Shown here piece by piece: positions 35,820 through 44,771 of a stretch of DNA of 64,000 bases. Source of the DNA: Opitutus terrae PB90-1 (GTDB lineage: Bacteria > Verrucomicrobiota > Verrucomicrobiia > Opitutales > Opitutaceae); contig NC_010571.1 in assembly GCF_000019965.1 (NCBI RefSeq), positions 1,612,001 through 1,676,000 on the forward strand. Direction: 5' to 3'. Position numbers and translations under genes: made by a program. The first letter of the stretch is position 1. Each line of letters opens with the position of its first letter. Under the pieces are notes generated by a model. That model worked only from the letters and a program-made list of their open reading frames with translations, searched no databases and was not told the origin of the DNA.

Positions 35820-37772
35820 CTATTCGACATCGGTGCGGAACGGCGAGGCGGGCAGGCCGGCCCGGTTGAACAAATTGCCGCGCGCGACGTTGGCCCAGCC
35901 GTAGCGAACGGCGGTCGGCTTGGCCACCTCGGGCGAAGTGACGACGACGGTTTCGCCCACGATGGTCGCCGTCGCCGGCCGGAACACGCCGTCGGCTCCG
36001 GCGATCGTGAATCCCACCAGCGGCCCGTCCTTCGCCACGAGCCCGCCGCCGATGTGCGAAAAACTCAGCACTGCCCGAGGGACGTCGATGCGACACGCGC
36101 TGAATACCGGACCCGAATACTCGAGGTTCTCGCGATAAGCCAGGGCGCGGGCCGCGAGGGCGAGCCGCGCGCCGACCGGTTCCTTGTTCGCGGGATGAAT
36201 GTCGTCGGGGTCACCGACGTCGATCGTCACGACCATGGCCGTGTTTTTCGTCGCTTGCCAGGCGAGCAACTGGGCTTCGCGAATTTCCGGCGGCTGGTCC
36301 TTGAACGGCGCGATTTGAACGAAGAGGAAGGGGAACCGCCCCCGGTGCCATTGGTCGCGCCAATCGGCGATCATCGCCGGAAACAACGTGCGATACTGGC
36401 GCGCGCGGTCGGCATTGGATTCGCCCTGATAGAACACGGCCCCGCGAATCGCGTAGGGAATCAGCGGCGCGATCATGCCGTTGAACAACACGGTCGGCGC
36501 GTTCGGCCCCGCGGTCGGATCCTGCGGCGGCCGCGGACGATCATCGAGCGTGGCGGCGAAACGGGCGAGCCACGGGCCCTGCAGCGAGACCGGCGTGAAT
36601 GCGCCGTCGACCGGCGCCACCTCGAGCGGCAGGTTCGCATCCCAGATGCCGCCGAACCCGCCTGTATCGAGCACGCGGATCGCGATGACATTGTCCAGGC
36701 GCTTCAGCGCCGTGCCCGGGACGCGATAGACGCGGGGCAAATCGTAGAGGCCGGTGCGGCCGACGAGCTGGCCGTTCACCCAGGTGGTGTCGGCGTCATC
36801 GATTGCGCTGAGCCGTAGCTCGACGTCGCCGCCGTTCCAGTTCGCCGGCAGATCGAAGCTGCGGCGGAGCCAGACGAGTCCGTCGAACCCATCATGTCCC
36901 GCCTGCTCCCACGCGCCGGGACATGGCAGATTTTCCCAACCGGTGGTGTCGTGCGCCGGGTCGGCCCAGGACGCGCCGGCGCTGCCGGGATCGTTGGCGC
37001 GATACCAGGCGTCGAGTTGCTCCTCGTAGTGCCGGCGTGCTTTGGCGGGATCACGGCCGGCGACGCGCAACAGCGAGAGAAGCTCGGCGAAATCCGGCAG
37101 CTTGCCCAAACCCTCGCGACTGGTCCACGCCTCCGCGGGCGTGCCGCCCCACGAGCTGTGGATGATCCCGATGGGCACGCCGAGCCGGGCGTGGAGATCG
37201 CGCGCGAAGAAGTAGCCGACCGCGGTGAAATCGACGACCGTGTCCGGCGAGCACACCGTCCAGCTCATGTCCGCGGTGCGCTGAGGTTCGAGGGCGAGGT
37301 GTTGGCGGACGTAGAGCTGCCGGATCAGCGGATGCTTGGCGGCGGCAGCTTCCTGCTCCCAACCGACGATCGGTTTCTGGCCCGGACGCAGCCCGAGCTG
37401 TCGTTCCATGTTGGATTGACCGCCGCAGAGCCATACCTCGCCGACGAGAACGTCGTGGAATTTTCGAGTTTCGAGTTTCGATTTTGGATCACCGGAGGAG
37501 ACGACGAACTCGCGGGGCTCGGCACTGGCTGGGAGCGGCGCGAATTCCATCCGCCATTCGCCGGCGGCGTTGGCGGTGGTGCTGCGTTGCTGCCCCGCGA
37601 ACTCCACCGTGACCTTCTCGCCGGGCGCGGCGGTGCCCCACACGGGCAGCTTCACGTTTTGCTGCAGGACCATGTGGTCGCCGAACGGACTGGCGAGTTG
37701 AATGGCGGCGGGGGCGTTGGTGATCAGCAGCAACGCGACACCGAGGGGACGCAGGCAAGCGGGCGTTCGCAT
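35820..37772 (-). CDS. Sialate O-acetylesterase-like exported esterase
   Basis: 650 residues from the ATG at 37772, which gives the signal peptide MRTPACLRPLGVALLLITNA. GDHMVLQQNVKLPVWGTAAP opens a jelly-roll; GEVWLCGGQSNME (about 111-123) is the SGNH block I with Ser120; SSWGGTPAEAWTS is block II and FLFVQIAPFKDQPPEIREAQ and DVGDPDDIHPANKEPVGARL the C-terminal blocks with the catalytic Asp-His. In polysaccharide loci this family (CE20-like SASA) removes acetyl groups from plant glycans. A split catalytic domain with an inserted beta domain (WLRRSFDLPANW) is usual. No Shine-Dalgarno; the leader reads CACCTCCT. Confidence 0.88.
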   Translation of the reverse strand: MRTPACLRPLGVALLLITNAPAAIQLASPFGDHMVLQQNVKLPVWGTAAPGEKVTVEFAGQQRSTTANAAGEWRMEFAPLPASAEPREFVVSSGDPKSKLETRKFHDVLVGEVWLCGGQSNMERQLGLRPGQKPIVGWEQEAAAAKHPLIRQLYVRQHLALEPQRTADMSWTVCSPDTVVDFTAVGYFFARDLHARLGVPIGIIHSSWGGTPAEAWTSREGLGKLPDFAELLSLLRVAGRDPAKARRHYEEQLDAWYRANDPGSAGASWADPAHDTTGWENLPCPGAWEQAGHDGFDGLVWLRRSFDLPANWNGGDVELRLSAIDDADTTWVNGQLVGRTGLYDLPRVYRVPGTALKRLDNVIAIRVLDTGGFGGIWDANLPLEVAPVDGAFTPVSLQGPWLARFAATLDDRPRPPQDPTAGPNAPTVLFNGMIAPLIPYAIRGAVFYQGESNADRARQYRTLFPAMIADWRDQWHRGRFPFLFVQIAPFKDQPPEIREAQLLAWQATKNTAMVVTIDVGDPDDIHPANKEPVGARLALAARALAYRENLEYSGPVFSACRIDVPRAVLSFSHIGGGLVAKDGPLVGFTIAGADGVFRPATATIVGETVVVTSPEVAKPTAVRYGWANVARGNLFNRAGLPASPFRTDVE

Positions 37773-37878
37773 AGGAGGTGCGGCCAGTCGAACGCCCACA
37801 CGACAAACTGGCGATGCTCAAAAGCTGGGCCGGGAGCGGCAGGAGTGGTGGGGCGGCCCGCGCCGCGACGAGCTCCGA

Positions 37879-38754
37879 TCAATCCAACGAAGGAGTCGCC
37901 AGCGAGACGTCGGATTCCACGACCACCGGCGGGCCATATTCGACCACCCCGCGCCGCACGCGGCGACAGACGACGTCCGGCGCGCGCATGTCGCGACCGA
38001 AGCTGGGTGCGGCGGTGAGGATGAGCGCTGGCAACGTATCGACCATCGAAACACCGCTGGTGTTGACGGTGAGACTGGTGCGCCACACCAACTGCCGCCG
38101 GCCCTGGCGATGGCTCGCGAGATCGTACGCCGAGACGACCGCAAAGTAGACGCCGAGGTTCGCCTGATCGGCGAGAAATTCAACGTCGGCAGTGTGGTCG
38201 GTGAGAAAATCGCCGAACGAAATCCGGCGGGAGACGCTGGACTCGAAACGACGGCCGCCGACGAGCTTCGCGCGTTCGAGAAAGTGCCGGCGGGACAACT
38301 CGGGAAACATCACCCGCATCTCGCGATCCATCGCGTGGTGCGATCCCCAGTGGAAGATGAGGAGCAGCGACGCGGGGTGCTGAGCCGTCGCGGGCTGATA
38401 GCCATTGGTGGTGAGCGCGTGACGCAGCACCTGGCCAAGGTAGTTCGCCGCGGGCGGGCGCTCGCCCATGTGGTCACCGCGCTCGGTGAATCCGCCGTTG
38501 TGACCGACATAGTAGACCGGTTCTTCCGGCGTCGCGGTGGGCAGCGAACGGCCGAGGTCGGTGACCTCGCTGAACACGGTCATCTCGAGTTCCGGGTTCT
38601 GCTGAAAGGATTTCGGAAGCAGCCAGAATCCGCGCCAGCCCGATTCGGGCGACGGGTCATGCATCGAGGGTAGTGCCAGCCGGGAGTCGCTGGCTTTGGC
38701 GCTGCTCGGCGATGCGGTGAGACACAGGGCAAGGAAAGCAAAGGTCGAACGCAT
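37879..38754 (-). CDS. Unknown exported protein of the pectin locus
   Basis: 291 residues. Clear signal peptide MRSTFAFLALCLTASPSSAKA. The mature protein has no motif I know; notable stretches are GWRGFWLLPKSFQQNPELEM, EEPVYYVGHNGGFTERGDHMG and SLLLIFHWGSHHAMDREMRVMFPEL, with a His-rich HWGSHHAMD that could bind metal. It lies between the SASA esterase and the GH35-like enzyme on the same strand, so it is probably co-expressed with the pectin enzymes. Function unknown. Confidence 0.7.
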   Translation of the reverse strand: MRSTFAFLALCLTASPSSAKASDSRLALPSMHDPSPESGWRGFWLLPKSFQQNPELEMTVFSEVTDLGRSLPTATPEEPVYYVGHNGGFTERGDHMGERPPAANYLGQVLRHALTTNGYQPATAQHPASLLLIFHWGSHHAMDREMRVMFPELSRRHFLERAKLVGGRRFESSVSRRISFGDFLTDHTADVEFLADQANLGVYFAVVSAYDLASHRQGRRQLVWRTSLTVNTSGVSMVDTLPALILTAAPSFGRDMRAPDVVCRRVRRGVVEYGPPVVVESDVSLATPSLD

Positions 38755-38877
38755 GATGATCCAAAGTGACGCTGCGACGGGTTGATCGGTAACACCCTGA
38801 CGCTGTGCGGGCAAGCGGATGCGCGGGCGGCGGGTGGAGCCGTCCACGGGTGGGACGCCCGGGCCCGTTCGGATCGG

Positions 38878-40593
38878 TTACTCGTAGCGGTAGAGCGCCA
38901 CGCGCTGGAGCGTGGGACCATCCGGTCCGAAGCGGAGCCCGCTACCGGACTGATTCTCCGCGGCGGCCTCGGCGAGGTGGTAATTCAGCACGATATCGTC
39001 GCCGTTCATCTTGCGTCCTGGTATCCAGCGCCCATCGCGCATGGCGCCGGTTTCGGCAGCCGCGATGCCGTCGATCGCGGGGCCCGGCGTGCGCGGGGCA
39101 AACGTCACCTGCACGTCCTGCCCGGCGATCAGGAATTCGTCGGCGCCGAGCGCGAATGTCAGCGCGAAACCCAATTCGGTCGCGGGCGCGCCGCTGCGGT
39201 TCTGGCGCAGCGCAAAGCGCAACGTATGGTCGCCCAGCGCAATTTCCCGTGCGGGTGCGTCCTTGGTGAGCCGCACCGCGGCGATCGTGCCGCGCGCCTG
39301 ATGCGCAAGGATCCAGGGGCTCAGGTCGCGCAGCACGGCGTAGCCGCGCGCCAGCGGGAGCGTTTCGAGTGCGCCGCCGGACGCCGCGCCGGTCGGCTGA
39401 GCGGGCGCCAGACGTTCCAGCCGATCGATCGCGAACGGCGAATAGCCGAGCGACGCGTGCGCGCCGATGCAGTAGAACGCGTTCGCGACGCCCTGTTCGT
39501 TGCCACGCGATTCGGGCACGAAGAGCGGATTGTCCGCGCGGTGGAACGCGGCGACGTGTTCGGCGAAATTCAGCAGGTAGATGTCGGGCGCGTGGAAATC
39601 GATCGCAGACGCGCCGGTTGGGCCGGGCTCACCGCAGGCCGCTTTCCAGACATCGAGCGAAAGTGGCTGCGGACCACCGCTGGGATAATCGCCGGGAGCG
39701 CGGTCCTCGGGCTGCACGATCCAGGTGTTGGTGAACACCGGCAGCGGGTGCACGGCTTTGCCGGAGGCGGCCATCGTCCCCATGAACCGACCGTACTGCC
39801 AAGCCATGAAGAGCTCGTCGGTCGCGGGGCCGTCGCCGAAAACCTCGGTCCACGTGCCGGTCGTTTTGCCGCCGGCGGTTGACCAAAGCTGGGCGAGCGC
39901 GGGCGAGAGCGAGCTGCGGTGCGCGGTGAGGTACGTCATCAACTCCGCGGGCACGGCGGCAGCGAAGGCGGCATTGGCGGCGTCGCTACGGTCGCGCGAA
40001 TCGCCCAGCACGCCGACCTCGTTCTGCAGCTGGATCATCAAGACGGTGTGGTGCTCAGCGTCGACGCGCGCGACGTGTTGCAGGAAACGCACGTAGGCGC
40101 GCGTGTCGGCGCGCTCCGCCTCGGCGCTGAAGGGCGAGAGGATTTCGACTGATCGGCCTGACGCGATCCGAACGCGAGGGAAGCGCGTTTGATCGCGCTT
40201 CACCCACGCGGGCGCGAAGCTCGAGAGTCCGTTCTTCCACGAGCCGAACCACAGGAAACAGATTCGCAAGTGGTGCGTGCGCGCACCGGCCAGCAGGCGA
40301 TCGACGAGGCTGAAGTCAAACTGGCCTTCGACGGGCTCCACCCAATCCCACGCCACCGGCACGAGCACGGTGTTGAGATTGAGCCGTGCAAGATTGGGCC
40401 AAACCGCGTCCAGGGTGTCCGGATCCGAGGAGGCGGTGTTGGTGATCTCGCCACCGAGGATCAGATACGGCTGGCCGTCGACAATCAGCTGGGTGGCGGC
40501 ACCGCGGGTTTCGAGATGGGGCAGCGGCGCGGCCACGGCGCGGAAGGCAGCGAACGCTACGAACAAGCCGACAAAAAGCAGGCGGGGTTTCAT
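38878..40593 (-). CDS. GH35-like glycoside hydrolase with DUF5597-type C-terminus
   Basis: 571 residues from the ATG at 40593. Signal peptide MKPRLLFVGLFVAFAAFRAV. The (beta/alpha)8 start is YLILGGEITNTASSDPDTLD and TVLVPVAWDWVEPVEGQFDF; the acid/base Glu192 is in MIQLQNEVG and the nucleophile Glu361 in LFVPESRGNEQG. The C-terminal region resembles DUF5597 found in GH35-type beta-galactosidases. Galactan side chains of rhamnogalacturonan I are the natural guess for a substrate. An in-frame upstream start gives a longer protein without signal features, so it was rejected. Confidence 0.87.
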   Translation of the reverse strand: MKPRLLFVGLFVAFAAFRAVAAPLPHLETRGAATQLIVDGQPYLILGGEITNTASSDPDTLDAVWPNLARLNLNTVLVPVAWDWVEPVEGQFDFSLVDRLLAGARTHHLRICFLWFGSWKNGLSSFAPAWVKRDQTRFPRVRIASGRSVEILSPFSAEAERADTRAYVRFLQHVARVDAEHHTVLMIQLQNEVGVLGDSRDRSDAANAAFAAAVPAELMTYLTAHRSSLSPALAQLWSTAGGKTTGTWTEVFGDGPATDELFMAWQYGRFMGTMAASGKAVHPLPVFTNTWIVQPEDRAPGDYPSGGPQPLSLDVWKAACGEPGPTGASAIDFHAPDIYLLNFAEHVAAFHRADNPLFVPESRGNEQGVANAFYCIGAHASLGYSPFAIDRLERLAPAQPTGAASGGALETLPLARGYAVLRDLSPWILAHQARGTIAAVRLTKDAPAREIALGDHTLRFALRQNRSGAPATELGFALTFALGADEFLIAGQDVQVTFAPRTPGPAIDGIAAAETGAMRDGRWIPGRKMNGDDIVLNYHLAEAAAENQSGSGLRFGPDGPTLQRVALYRYE

Positions 40594-40753
40594 GGGAAGA
40601 GGTGAACGAACGTAACGGTGGGCGAACGGAGAAAATGTTGCTTGGACTGGGGACGCGATGCCCGCGTCGCGTCTCGAACCCGTCGACGAGGGCGGGGCCG
40701 CTCCATGGGCGATACCCCTCGGGCTGCCGTGGGAGTGCGCGCCGATCAATCGG

Positions 40754-41875
40754 TTATTTGAACTGGATGTCCCAAATCTTCGAGCGGCGCGCGGTGCCGT
40801 CGGGCCCGGTAAGGTCGAGAATCACCACGTAGCTGCCGGGCTTGGCGTAGGCGTGCTGCGGGTGTTGTTCGGTCGAAGTCGTGCCGTCACCAAAATCCCA
40901 ATGCCACGAGGTGATCCGGCCGACGGACTCGTCCTTGAACGCGGCGAGCCGGCGGTCCATGTCGACGATGCTCCACGACCATTGGGCGGCGAGCTTCGGC
41001 TGGAGCGCGGGCTCGAGTGGCATGAGCTTGAACGCGCAGAGTTCGGAGGCGTCGCCGTAGGCGGTGCGCTGGGGCGAGAGCGTCCAGAACCCGCGCGGCG
41101 TTTTCCCGTCGTAGTCGATCACGATCCAGCTGAGCCCGATGATCTTGCTCTCGCTGAGGACCGATTCGACTGCGCGGGCCGGACCTTCGGGACCGGCGTA
41201 GTCGAAGGGGGTGACCCAGAATTCGAGCGTGAGTTTGCCCGGCTCGCCGGGTTTGAACGCGAACGACTGCGCGGCGTTGGCCCAGGGGAGTTCCTTGATC
41301 CACGTCGGCGCGCCCCACGCGAGCGCCCAATCCTTGTTCACCGCGGGCGTGAAGACGTGGTAGTTCTGCGCGTGCACGCCGTGAATCGCCCAGTTCGCAG
41401 CGTCGACGCTGATGCGGTCGTCGGGGGTCGCCGCGGCGGCGCCGACGTGTTCCGGCGTCCACAGCTCCTTGTGACCGCGGTCCACCAACAGTCCGCCCGA
41501 GGCGTCGCCATCGACGATGATTTCGAACGTGTCGTTGCGCAGTCCGGGATCGGCGAAGTCCCAGAAATCGTCCTCCGCCTCGTAAAGGAAGTAGAGCCGG
41601 TTCAGCCCCTTGACCCAGCCGACGCGCACGCGAACGGCGAGGGTCTTGTCGCCGGCGGCCGGCGGCTGTTTGCCGAAATTCTTGAGCTGATCCCTGCCGA
41701 CCACGTAACTCTCCGGAACCATCGCCCAATCGGCAGCATCGCCGTCGACGCGGGGAATCCGGTCGGCCGGGAATTGGAAGATGGGGTAGGTGATGTCGGG
41801 CTTTTGGAGCGCGGCACTGGACAGCGCGACGAGTGCGAACGCGAAGGCGCCGAGCAAACGGGGAACGAAATTCAT
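40754..41875 (-). CDS. Exported CBM9-like and PKD-domain protein
   Basis: 373 residues from MNFVPRLLGAFAFALVALSS, a signal peptide. Residues about 30-270 resemble a carbohydrate-binding module family 9-like sheet (YPIFQFPADRIPRVDGDAADW, FLYEAEDDFWDFADPGLRND, KLTLEFWVTPFDYAGPEGPA). The end about 305-373 is a PKD domain: SWHWDFGDGTTSTEQHPQHAY and YVVILDLTGPDGT. No catalytic motif. A glycan-binding or scaffold role is likely. It lies 160 bp upstream of the GH35-like gene on the same strand, probably the first gene of the series. Confidence 0.82.
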   Translation of the reverse strand: MNFVPRLLGAFAFALVALSSAALQKPDITYPIFQFPADRIPRVDGDAADWAMVPESYVVGRDQLKNFGKQPPAAGDKTLAVRVRVGWVKGLNRLYFLYEAEDDFWDFADPGLRNDTFEIIVDGDASGGLLVDRGHKELWTPEHVGAAAATPDDRISVDAANWAIHGVHAQNYHVFTPAVNKDWALAWGAPTWIKELPWANAAQSFAFKPGEPGKLTLEFWVTPFDYAGPEGPARAVESVLSESKIIGLSWIVIDYDGKTPRGFWTLSPQRTAYGDASELCAFKLMPLEPALQPKLAAQWSWSIVDMDRRLAAFKDESVGRITSWHWDFGDGTTSTEQHPQHAYAKPGSYVVILDLTGPDGTARRSKIWDIQFK

Positions 41876-42030
41876 GGGGCAGCGAACGGTACGGTTAGTC
41901 ATGCAGGACGCAGCCGGCGCGGCGAAGGTGCGCGCGTGCGAACCGTCCGGGTGGAGCGGAGGAGGGGCCGCCCGCTATGGGAATTGCCTCGTGACACCGG
42001 GACCATCCTGCCGCAAAAGAAATTCCGCCG

Positions 42031-42591
42031 ATGAAGGTCCCAATGATTTTGTGGGTGTGCTCTGTGGCGCTGTGCGCTTGCACGTCCGTGCCAACTACTC
42101 ATCGGTCGGTGTTTCCAGAATCGACGGCCACTACCTATAAAGCGTCCGATGGCTCGACGTGGGTATTGCACGAAGCGGGATCTGCCCCGGATGGGAGTTA
42201 CTGGATGAGATTCACGCCAGGGGTTGTGGAGAAGAAGAAATGGAATGAGTTGCTCGGGTTCGGTTTCGGCCATGAGAGGTTTTCTTTGGAAAGTGTGCGG
42301 AAGAACTTCGAGGCCGTGAAAGCGTATGACTCTGGCGCGACCTACAACGTTGAAGGGACGCCGGAGTCTTTTGTCTTGAAGCATCATCTCCCGCAACGCG
42401 GCGAGAATGGCCTCACGCGGGTTGTTCGGACGCCGGAAGGTTACTACTACGCCTCGTATCAGGAACGTTATGGCGAGAGCGGCGCAGACAAGCTTAGCCG
42501 GTGGACGCGTTTCATCTCAGAACTGCCAGACCAATCACTGCTCCCTGCGGCCGGGACCCGCACGCCTCAAGTGGGTGTGAGTAAACGGTAA
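42031..42591 (+). CDS. Lipoprotein, unknown function
   Basis: 186 residues. The signal ends in a lipobox-like VALCAC, with Cys15 or Cys17 as lipid site. Mature part KASDGSTWVLHEAGSAPDGS, WMRFTPGVVEKKKWNELLGF and WTRFISELPDQSLLPAAGT; no known domain. GC content is visibly lower than in neighbouring genes, which suggests a different history. Confidence 0.6.
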   Translation: MKVPMILWVCSVALCACTSVPTTHRSVFPESTATTYKASDGSTWVLHEAGSAPDGSYWMRFTPGVVEKKKWNELLGFGFGHERFSLESVRKNFEAVKAYDSGATYNVEGTPESFVLKHHLPQRGENGLTRVVRTPEGYYYASYQERYGESGADKLSRWTRFISELPDQSLLPAAGTRTPQVGVSKR

Positions 42592-42846
42592 CTGGAGGGC
42601 TTCGGCGGCTGTAAGTGCGTGGGAAAGAAGCGGGCGGGAGGCCTGCGCTCCTATGCCGGCGGCGCTCCCGGCTACACCCAACGCGTGAATGGAGCCGCGA
42701 CGCCTTCGTCCCGGCCGAGAGCACCGGTGGAGAAGCGACGCGACGAGGGCGTCGCGCCCCGCTCACTGGGAGTGATGCCCGCGCCACATTGGAGGCCAAT
42801 GAGAAATTCTGTGCGCTTTGCCGCCTCGCGGCCATAGAAAGGGTGG

Positions 42847-44529
42847 ATGACACCGACGGACACGGAACTTCTGCATCGCTACAGCGCGCAGCGTTCGGAG
42901 GCGGCATTCGCCGAGCTGGTGCAGCGATACATCGACGTGGTTTATCATACCGCCCTCCGCCAAAGCGGCGGGCGCCGAGATGTCGCGGAAGACATCACGC
43001 AAGCCGTGTTCGTATTGGTGGCCCAGAAGGCCGGCCGACTGCAGGGCCACGAGATGTTGGCCGGCTGGCTGCACACCGCGACGCGCTATGTCGCCAAAGA
43101 TCATCGTCGGGCCGAGGCGCGCCGGTTGATCCGCGAAAGGGAGGCGAACGCCATGCACGATGATCCGAGGAGGGCGGAGGTGGAATGGGATCGGGTGCGG
43201 CCAGTGCTTGACGACGCGCTCAGCGAATTGAAGCCGGCGGATCGCGAAGCGGTGCTGTTACGGTACTTCATGGGAATATCGCTGGCCGAGGTGGGCGCGC
43301 GGCTGAGTGTTTCCGAAAACGCCGCGCGGATGCGGATCGACCGCGCGCTCGAGCGGCTGCGGGCGCGACTGGCTCGTCGGGGTGTCACCTCGACGACGAC
43401 AGCACTTGGTGCCGTGCTCGCGAATTCCGCTGCGGCGGGTGCGCCGGCGAACCTGGCGTCCAGCATCACCATCGCGGCGCTCTCCGGGACCGCGACGGGA
43501 ACAGGAGGTGCGGGTCTCGCAGGGCTTTTGATTTCGATGAACAACACCAAAGTGATTGTGGGTCTCGCGGCTGCGCTGAGCATGGGTGGAGTGGGCACCT
43601 CCCTTTGGCAGGCGGCGACAGTACGGGAGGTCGAGAGCGCGCTGGCGAACGTCAGTCGCGAGCGAGATGCCCTGCAAGCGCGCTTGGGCGCAATAGAGAA
43701 GGGGGCACAAGCGCCAGACCAAATCCGGGCCGGCGGCGTCGCGCCCTCGCGAGGCACCGTCGCGAACGGCGCGACCGAGAGCGGTGTGGGATCCGCTGCA
43801 ACGCGAGCCACCAAGGGGGCCACGACAGCACCTGCGGTTCAGCAGCCGGCGAAGAGCTCCATTCTTCAGATGCTTAACCGTAATCCTGCCTTCCGAGACG
43901 CGGAGCTGCAGCGCCAACGCGCGAACATGGGGTTGAAGTATGGTCCATTCTATCGTTCCTTGCGGCTCTCTTCCGGGCAGATCGCTGAGTTCGAGGACGC
44001 GATGTGCGAGTGGCTGCAAACCAATATGGAAACGACGGCGCTTGCCGCCGAGCAGGGGCTGCGCGAAACGGACCCAAAGCTGGCCGGTTTGGTGAAGCCG
44101 GCGATGGACAGCCTGACGGCCCGGCTCAGGTCGGCGATCGGCGAAGAGGGACTGATGCAACTAGGCCCGTATGAACAGAGCAGCGATGCCCATGAGACGA
44201 TCAGCCTGCTGGCCGGCAACCTTTACTACACCGATGTGCCACTGAGCGCCGCTCAAGCGGAGCAGCTCATCCGAATCGTCGCGGCGAATACCGGGCAGAT
44301 GAAGGTGACCGGGATAGTTGGGAAACCCCGCGAGCTGAATTGGGAGACGATCCTCACCCAAGCGCAGGGGGTGCTTGCACCGGTGCAGCTTGCGACTCTC
44401 CAGCGGCTCGCGGACCGAAGCCGCTACCAGCGAATGGTCGAGGCGCTGGCCAGCGGCGCGGAAGTGGAAGCAAGCGGCGTACCGACTGCGGACTCCTCGT
44501 CAGGAGTCACAACCGCGGGCGGTGGCTGA
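42847..44529 (+). CDS. ECF sigma factor with fused membrane and C-terminal domain
   Basis: 560 residues. Sigma region 2 about 8-95 (LLHRYSAQRSEAAFAELVQR; AEDITQAVFVLVAQKAGRLQ), region 4 about 115-175 (LKPADREAVLLRYFMGISLA, LSVSENAARMRIDRALERL). A low-complexity linker (TTTALGAVLANSAAAGAPAN) precedes a membrane helix at about 235-253 (KVIVGLAAALSMGGVGTSLW) and a coiled coil 255-280; residues 280-560 are of unknown fold and probably extracytoplasmic. ECF sigma factors with built-in membrane and sensor-like tails occur in Verrucomicrobiota. No separate anti-sigma gene is next to it. It sits in the pectin locus facing the PL11 gene, so it may regulate that locus. Confidence 0.85.
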   Translation: MTPTDTELLHRYSAQRSEAAFAELVQRYIDVVYHTALRQSGGRRDVAEDITQAVFVLVAQKAGRLQGHEMLAGWLHTATRYVAKDHRRAEARRLIREREANAMHDDPRRAEVEWDRVRPVLDDALSELKPADREAVLLRYFMGISLAEVGARLSVSENAARMRIDRALERLRARLARRGVTSTTTALGAVLANSAAAGAPANLASSITIAALSGTATGTGGAGLAGLLISMNNTKVIVGLAAALSMGGVGTSLWQAATVREVESALANVSRERDALQARLGAIEKGAQAPDQIRAGGVAPSRGTVANGATESGVGSAATRATKGATTAPAVQQPAKSSILQMLNRNPAFRDAELQRQRANMGLKYGPFYRSLRLSSGQIAEFEDAMCEWLQTNMETTALAAEQGLRETDPKLAGLVKPAMDSLTARLRSAIGEEGLMQLGPYEQSSDAHETISLLAGNLYYTDVPLSAAQAEQLIRIVAANTGQMKVTGIVGKPRELNWETILTQAQGVLAPVQLATLQRLADRSRYQRMVEALASGAEVEASGVPTADSSSGVTTAGGG

Positions 44530-44771
44530 TCCCGCAGGGCCCGCTGGCGCTTTTCAGCACGGCAGCGATCCGAACGGCTAGTCGAGCCATCCCCGATCAG
44601 GTGCGGATCGAATGCACGGGCTCGTTGCGGGAACTCGTGGTGTTGGACGACTGGTCGCTGATCACGACGATCGTTGAGTTCGGAACGGCCGCGTGAGCGG
44701 CGGCCCTACAGGACGCAGGCATCCTCGACGTAATCTGTTGGGACCGGGCAAGACGCCCGGGCCACAACGAG
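44530..44771. other. Intergenic region with repeat fragments
   Basis: Between the convergent sigma and PL11 genes. It includes CGGCCCTACAGGACGCAGGC at 44700 and a small hairpin GACCGGGCAAGACGCCCGGGC near 44750. No gene was seen. Confidence 0.45.

Noticed and set aside
44340-44696. Short plus-strand frame at the end of the sigma gene, ending in VVLDDWSLITTIVEFGTAA
   Set aside because: Overlaps the sigma gene in another frame; the tail looks protein-like but there is no start or family support.
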